A stretch of DNA of 64,000 nt from Odobenus rosmarus divergens. Its lineage: Eukaryota > Chordata > Mammalia > Carnivora > Odobenidae. This document shows, in pieces, positions 60,601 to 64,000 of the stretch; the stretch's first letter is position 1, and every line of letters begins with the position of its first letter. The DNA lies in NCBI RefSeq assembly GCF_000321225.1, contig NW_004451412.1, forward strand, positions 544,297 through 608,296, given 5' to 3'. Under the pieces are notes generated by a model. It was not told where the DNA came from. It saw only the letters and a program-made list of their open reading frames with translations, and did no database searches. The position numbers and the translations under genes are program-made.

Positions 60601-62022
60601 TCTGTGTCTCTCATGAATAAATAAATAAAATCTTTAAAAAAAAAAAAGTAAATTTGAGTTCTGTGAACAGCAAATTTAAGCTGCTATTCTCTTTGTTTTC
60701 TGACAGAGATACCATACCAAGATACCATAAGTACAGCCTCAGAAGAAGTGGGCGGCTCCAAAGCACCACAAAGTATCACTGTGTCAGGTACAGGGTGTAA
60801 ATTGTCTAAAAAATGTTTTAGGGGCAACTGGGTGGCTCAGTCAGTTGAGCATTGGACTCCTGATCTCAGCTCAGGTCTTGATCTCAGGGTGGTGAGTTCA
60901 AGTCCTGCGTAGGGTTCCACACTGGGAGTGGAGCCTACTTAAAAAAGAAAAAAAAATTTTAGGCTAATATACACCAGTTTAAGTAGATACACCAAGATTC
61001 TGCACATTTGTAAATATCCAATGAAGATACCTATTGATGAAAAGCAGCTAAATTATCTCACCAATACTGGAGATTAGTCTGCCTTTAATTTTTTTAATAT
61101 CTTATCTGAATATGAACATAAGAAGAAATTTTGACCCTCATATTGAAATTATTGTAATCTCAGTGCGTTATGTCAATCCAGGTTGTTTTAAATGAATGAT
61201 ATTTAATAAGATTTATCTGTAAGTTTGTATAACTGTAAATCAAATTGATTTATAGGTAATCATATTCCTTTTGAAGATGCTAAAAATCATTTACAGATTG
61301 TAACAGTGAGCGACACAGAGGCTGGAAAACACTGGTGTGACAATGAGGTCAGAGCGCTTATACACATATGGTCTGATGAAAAAATTAAGCAAATGCTTGA
61401 AAGGGCCACAAGAAACAAAGAAATATTTGAGGAAATTGCCAGAAGACTAATGCAGTTTGGAATAGACAGAGACTGGAAACAATGTCGTACCAAATACAAA
61501 AATTTAAAATATGAATACAGAGTTTTACAAAAGAAAAATGGCAACCCTCAAAGAAAAATGAGATTTTATGAAGAAGTTGACTGCATCCTAAGAGGACCAA
61601 CTCTCAGAACTGCCAAATGGAAACATGGTAACCTTGAAATTGACTTTTTAAAATAAAAATTCTATTAAGTTTTTTCTTTGCATTGTAATGTAGCAAGAGA
61701 TTCCTCAAAAATAAAATCCTTACACTATTGTATGTTCAAATGACCCAAAAAATTATTATGAAGCACATACCTAATTTAAGAATTTCAATCTTTCCAAACC
61801 TTGTACCAAAACATTCTTAATTCTTAAACTCATTCTTCTTTATCTGCCCAACCACCACTTTAATGTTTTTACTTCAATGTACTTGAATGCTTGAAGATGA
61901 ATATATTTTAAATGATGTCATATAATGATTCTTTTCCTGTGTTCTTTTGTTTTAAGAATTATTTGAAGGTCATACCAAAAACCCAAGAACTTTGAGCGTC
62001 AAAAGAAAAGCACACGAAGATG
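43951..62022 (+). CDS. Multi-domain Myb/SANT-like (trihelix-type) DNA-binding protein, antisense to PPAT; continues past the right edge
   Basis: Six exons join in one open frame of about 477 codons: 43951-44338, 50686-51120, 52649-52738, 60707-60787, 61256-61627, 61957-62022. All internal junctions are phase 1 with GT-AG borders, and every joined codon is sense. Exons 1, 2 and 5 each encode a domain of about 90 residues beginning GKHW and containing an RDWKQCR.KYKNLK.EY block, then an aromatic-rich end (KFF..LDAIL or RFYEEVDCIL). This matches the Myb/SANT-like DNA-binding domain found in trihelix-like proteins and in ZSCAN20/29. The linkers are acidic with Lys-rich patches (KRKAHED), which suggests nuclear action. 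The start ATG has a strong Kozak context (A at -3, G at +4), with an in-frame TAG 54 bases upstream. No zinc finger, SCAN or transposase domain is visible inside the window. I do not recognise a named gene. Confidence 0.82.
44971..45159 (+). other. Possible additional phase 1-1 exon of the SANT-array gene
   Basis: After atttacgtag an open frame reads EFVQSAEAECITRESGEIS, then GSDEISPIAKILQ, an acidic linker-like peptide. A weak donor (GATGT|GTAACC) at 45160 would make it 189 nt and phase 1-1 like its neighbours. The later half looks less protein-like. It is optional: exon 1 joins exon 2 in frame without it. Confidence 0.25.
45628..45687. repeat. (TC)n/(TG)n microsatellite
   Basis: A long CT run of about 20 dinucleotides followed by cgtgtgtgtgtgtg. 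It makes spurious open frames of alternating residues on both strands. Confidence 0.95.
46100..46910 (-). mobile_element. Old L1ME-like remnant
   Basis: Antisense text such as ttattggtcagaaagggtat and ttttaatgtaatcaaatagt. Open frames here are chance. Confidence 0.55.
47247..47410 (+). mobile_element. Can-SINE with internal deletion
   Basis: Target agagtttcagttta / aaagtttcagttta. It is the first SINE after about 9.3 kb with none. Confidence 0.92.
48560..48772 (-). mobile_element. Can-SINE
   Basis: Diverged; GA-rich centre. Confidence 0.85.
50100..50235 (+). mobile_element. MER5-like fossil
   Basis: ttggttctcagacctgactg at the start, ccccaggagatactaat further on. Confidence 0.5.
50686..51120 (+). 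CDS. SANT-array gene, exon with domain 2
   Basis: 435 nt (a multiple of 3). A strong pyrimidine-rich acceptor, cccaatacag|GTAACT, precedes it, and the donor is GACAG|GTAGGA. A short linker (NSTSIMEPSINPTFIP) leads into GKHWTVPEVRALIGIWSD and ERDWKQCRTKYKNLKHEY, followed by an acidic, Gln/Glu-rich linker. Confidence 0.83.
51967..52030 (+). pseudogene. Probable decayed duplicate of SANT-gene linker exon 3
   Basis: After an AG (ttcagacag) the sequence TAATTGCTAGAGATACAGCTG parallels the exon at 52649 (TCATTGCTGGAGATGCAGCTG), and further on both contain GTCAGAAGACCT. Read in phase 1 it gives VIARDTADGDSISYV, RRPR and then a stop; a 2-base loss relative to the intact exon shifts the frame. No good donor follows. 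Confidence 0.55.
52147..52339 (-). mobile_element. Can-SINE
   Basis: Together with the next copy it separates the decayed from the intact linker exon. Confidence 0.93.
52340..52364. repeat. (GTTT)n simple repeat between two SINEs
   Basis: Five to six GTTT units. It is the expanded A-rich tail (minus orientation) of the SINE at 52364-52546. Confidence 0.85.
52365..52546 (-). mobile_element. Can-SINE
   Basis: Same orientation as its neighbour, with a GTTT-expanded tail; ends 103 bases before linker exon 3. Confidence 0.92.
52649..52738 (+). CDS. SANT-array gene, small linker exon 3
   Basis: 90 nt, acceptor attcacacag|TCATTG and donor GGTACAG|GTAAAA. With the split base it reads VIAGDAAEDDFVSNMSEDL, then RQGDVKQSPGT. 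It is acidic and low in complexity, like an inter-domain spacer. A decayed look-alike lies about 680 bases upstream. Confidence 0.7.
52795..52930 (+). mobile_element. MaLR-type (MLT1) LTR fragment
   Basis: ttgctatggactgaacagtg, tggggccttcgggaga and gtcatgagggtgggaacc. LTR only. Confidence 0.7.
53942..54070 (-). mobile_element. Old tRNA-type Can-SINE
   Basis: Reverse of the old subtype: cccaatgtggggcttgaact ... agccagccaggcacccc. Confidence 0.82.
54242..54395 (+). mobile_element. Can-SINE, short subtype
   Basis: Tail of (AAAC)n and (AAAT)n. Confidence 0.88.
54553..54748 (-). mobile_element. Can-SINE
   Basis: Target caaaagtaatttttt. Confidence 0.93.
54799..54998 (+). mobile_element. Can-SINE with G-rich insertion
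   Basis: Target aagattcttactt. An unusual ggggcggggggcggggggg run lies near 54896-54914. Confidence 0.92.
55305..55672 (+). mobile_element. Can-SINE split by an opposite-strand copy
   Basis: Outer target aaaaatgcataacta / aaaaatgcatgacta. Confidence 0.92.
55469..55646 (-). mobile_element. Can-SINE nested in reverse orientation
   Basis: Target agaaataaa. With the outer copy it makes a near-perfect inverted repeat. Confidence 0.92.
56179..56387 (+). mobile_element. Can-SINE, first of a tandem pair
   Basis: The pair is bounded by aagaataatcttaaa at both outer ends. Confidence 0.93.
56398..56592 (+). mobile_element. Can-SINE, second of a tandem pair
   Basis: Same strand as the first and 10 bases away. 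Confidence 0.93.
57161..57286 (+). mobile_element. Old tRNA-type Can-SINE
   Basis: Readable agtagagcatgtggctct and B-box-like aagttcgagcccc; target aaagaata. Confidence 0.85.
57686..57873 (-). mobile_element. Can-SINE
   Basis: Target ctgagttctat. Confidence 0.92.
57898..58051 (+). mobile_element. Can-SINE with central deletion
   Basis: Lacks the usual agccccgcatcgggctccctg segment; target ataaaactgtctccta / aaaaactgcctccta. Confidence 0.92.
58194..58392 (-). mobile_element. Can-SINE
   Basis: Target duplication gaataagggcagtgtt. Confidence 0.94.
58830..59160 (+). mobile_element. Old L1M 3' end
   Basis: Sense text: gttaccattggagaaaactg, cacgtgaatctacatttatc, tcaataaaaatttcaa. Confidence 0.7.
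59484..59651 (+). mobile_element. Can-SINE
   Basis: Target aataatgtcccag / aaaaatgtcccag. Confidence 0.9.
60200..60388 (-). mobile_element. Can-SINE
   Basis: Target ggttacagttgtttt / ggctacagtttt. Confidence 0.9.
60465..60647 (+). mobile_element. Can-SINE, 59 bases upstream of linker exon 4
   Basis: Exact target aaaagtaaatttgag. Confidence 0.94.
60707..60787 (+). CDS. SANT-array gene, small linker exon 4
   Basis: 81 nt, acceptor tttctgacag|AGATAC and donor GTGTCAG|GTACAG. It reads EIPYQDTISTASEEVGG, then SKAPQSITVS. It is flanked by SINEs on both sides but contains none. Confidence 0.7.
60821..60957 (+). mobile_element. Can-SINE, short subtype, just after linker exon 4
   Basis: Target aaaaaatgtttta / aaaaaattttag-like. 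Confidence 0.87.
61256..61627 (+). CDS. SANT-array gene, exon with domain 3
   Basis: 372 nt, acceptor gatttatag|GTAATC and donor AACATG|GTAACC. A 20-residue lead (NHIPFEDAKNHLQIVTVSD) precedes GKHWCDNEVRALIHIWSD, DRDWKQCRTKYKNLKYEY and FYEEVDCIL. The frame is open from the acceptor, so the GTG at 61306 is not the start. Reading through the donor ends at TAA 61654-61656. Confidence 0.83.
61652..61657 (+). terminator. Possible intronic polyadenylation signal overlapping a read-through stop
   Basis: AATAAA overlaps the TAA that ends read-through of domain-3 exon 5. A transcript ending here would give a shorter three-domain protein with tail NLEIDFLK. This is sequence-based only. Confidence 0.3.
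61957..62022 (+). CDS. SANT-array gene, small basic exon 6 (last in window)
   Basis: 66 nt, acceptor tgttttaag|AATTAT and a near-perfect donor GAAGATG|GTAAGA. It reads ELFEGHTKNPRTLSVKRKAHED; KRK could be part of a nuclear localisation signal. The phase 1 donor implies at least one more exon beyond 64 kb or unseen in the last 2 kb. Confidence 0.7.
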
Positions 62023-62669
62023 GTAAGAGCCTGAGAAATGCCACCTTTTGGCACTGAAAAAAACTTGTTGCTTTTTCCTGATAAGAGATGTTTATTCCTG
62101 TCCTTGACAAATTAGACTAAATATATTGTTTATAAGCCGTGAGAGCAAAAAATGCTGAGCAGTGACTTCTTTCATAGCTTATTAAAAGTAACAGAGTAAA
62201 TGGAAACTTTCCCAGAGTCAGAAATTTCTCCACAACTGTCCATTCATCATGAGCCTTTAAATTACAATTTACAGTGATTGCTATCAGAAGACTGGGATGG
62301 AAAAGGAAAAAAACCCACAGAGTAATCAGTTCTGAATTTTAGTTTTCTCCAAAGGTAGTTAGTAATGAGTACAGCATTTTAGCAATCCTACAAATAAGTC
62401 AACTAATTATGTAAGCCATAATTCCAAATTGACTCATTACAGATATCAGAAAAGGTAATACAACATAGTAGAGCAAATAAAAGAATAAAAATGCAGAACA
62501 GAAGAAAAAGCACTGAACTGAAACTCAGAAAACCTGAGTTCCAGTCTCTCTCTCTAACCCCAATAACTCAACGCAGAGCAAATCACTACATCTCTCTGGA
62601 TCTTTAGGATAATTCAATTTAAGCATTTTATGATTTATAATCTGTCCAATTATTTTGAGTATACACAAG

Positions 62670-63160
62670 TAGTTGAAGAGCTTAATTTTTACAAAATGAA
62701 CACACCCATGAAACTACCACTCAAATCAAGACATAAAACATTACACCAGCACCCTTCAGGCCTCCCAGTCATAATCATCTTCCTAACCTCTATAAAGGTT
62801 ATGATTATTTTGACTTCTATCACCACAAATTTGGAATCATATAAGATGTTCTTACATTTTTGGTATGTGTTCTTTAATGTCATGCTTCTTTCACTGAACA
62901 CTGAGATTCAACCATGCTATTACTTGTAGTAGGAGCTTGCTCTTTTTCACTGTAGAATATTCCATTATATGAATATACATACCACTACTTTCTTTAACCA
63001 TTCCACTGTTGGACATTTCCATTATTTCCAGATGGGGCTATTATAAATAACGCTATAAAAATTCTTGTGCATGTCTTCCAGTAAACATATGTATGCATTT
63101 CTGTAGAGTATACACCCAAGAGTGGGATGGAGGGTCATGGGGTATGCATATATCCAGGTA
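62670..63160 (-). mobile_element. Old L1M remnant
   Basis: Antisense text: tagaatattccattatatga, attataaataacgctataaa, aacatatgtatgcatttctg. The frames here are chance. Confidence 0.7.
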
Positions 63161-63290
63161 CAGTTCTAAGCACTTTACATATACTAATGCATTTACTTCC
63201 TATCACAACTCTATGATGTGGGTGCTATCATTATATCCAATTTTTAGAGGAGGAAATGGAGGCATAGAGAAGTCTGTGCTCTTGAGCCAG
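63150..63290 (+). mobile_element. MIR
   Basis: cagttctaagcactttacat, caactctatgatgtgggtgc and aggaggaaatggaggca follow the MIR pattern. Confidence 0.75.
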
Positions 63291-64000
63291 CTGGCTAATG
63301 TTGCCTCTCTGTGAGGTCCAGGGACCGTATCTGCCCTGGGCAGTACAGTATTCCTAGTACTGACCACAGTGTCTTATGTAAACGTAATAGGAGCTAAACA
63401 AATATTTTTTGAATAAACTATTAGATAATAACAGGAACATCCCTATCCTCAACAAGCCTTATTGTATCTCAAGTGAACTGAAAATTTTATTTTCCATTTT
63501 TGGACCTAAAGTGCAAGTCAGATGAGTTATCTCGACTTTTGCCATCTCTTAATGCTCTATAGTGTATATGCTATTGAAAAGGAAAATTGCTAAATTGCTA
63601 ACCACACAAAAGTATCATTCCCAACCCCCTGGATTTTGCCCATTGAACCTTTAAATACATAAGTCTAGTCCAACAGATGAGAAAACAGACTCAAAAGTTA
63701 GGAGACTTGCCCAAGATCAAACTGATGTTGGAAAACTGGCACTAGGTTTCAAGTCTTATGTTAAGGAGCTATTTCCAATTTTGACCAGAATGACAAAGCA
63801 GTAGTACTCTGAAACTCTACTGGGGATAGATAAGTCCTGCTTCAAACTAATGCAAAAAGCAAAGTTATAGATAATAGCGTAACTTGGAAGAATTGAAAAC
63901 ACTTATGATTTAAAATTGAGAACCATTAAATTACAAAAGTAACTGAATTAAAAAGTCTTTCAAAGCCCAAGACTGGTACAATTAGCAAGGACAGTTTTAA

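Larger units (their letters stand above)
53240..60700 (+). other. Large SANT-gene intron between linker exons 3 and 4
   Basis: About 8 kb almost filled with SINEs (15 copies), an old LTR-like repeat and an L1M end. I found no further phase 1-1 exon with good splice sites, but a short one could be missed. Confidence 0.5.
62023..64000 (+). other. Downstream flank of the last visible SANT-gene exon
   Basis: Mostly L1M and MIR remnants with AT-rich unique sequence. No further exon is supported. Confidence 0.5.

Noticed and set aside
1..64000. CRISPR arrays, operons, phage or plasmid genes
   Set aside because: The window is plainly mammalian: spliced genes, SINE, L1 and MIR. No such bacterial structures were seen.
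42368..64000. PPAT exon 1 (propeptide and catalytic Cys)
   Set aside because: I searched the minus strand for the conserved N-terminal coding pattern and for a CpG island and saw neither. It is taken to lie beyond the right edge.

Overview
This is eukaryotic, mammalian nuclear DNA from a carnivoran. About 60 copies of the carnivore tRNA-derived Can-SINE (SINEC) family are scattered on both strands. Their consensus resembles arctoid types (bear, seal, mustelid) rather than dog or cat; this is judged by eye. Older mammalian repeats (MIR, MER5/MER20-like, L1M, MaLR LTR) fill much of the rest. All gene structures below come from reading splice sites and reading frames by eye.

Layout. (1) About 0.3-23.5 kb, minus strand: the 5' half of AASDH (ACSF4), an adenylate-forming enzyme. 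Eight coding exons give about 525 residues, essentially the whole adenylation domain. Behind them are a 5'UTR exon and a CpG-rich promoter near 23.2-23.6 kb with a perfect palindromic CRE. The carrier-protein and beta-propeller half lies off the left edge. (2) 23.6-31.6 kb: intergenic, with SINEs and L1 fragments. (3) About 31.6-42.4 kb, minus strand: PPAT, which catalyses the committed step of purine synthesis. Exons 2-11 of the 11 known for the family are present, with a long 3'UTR. Exon 1, with the catalytic cysteine, is off the right edge. (4) 43.9-62.0 kb, plus strand: a gene I cannot name, antisense to PPAT and apparently inside PPAT intron 1. It has six exons that join in one frame. Three of them each carry a complete Myb/SANT-like (trihelix-type) DNA-binding domain. 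Every internal splice junction is phase 1, so every internal exon is symmetric. The gene continues past the right edge.

AASDH and PPAT are head-to-tail neighbours in other mammals too, with PAICS expected beyond PPAT exon 1. The SANT-array gene is the most interesting item: an intact multi-domain DNA-binding protein hidden antisense in the intron of a housekeeping gene, with what looks like a decaying duplicate of one of its small exons nearby. A 104-base run of N at 15631-15734 is an assembly gap inside an L1 fragment.
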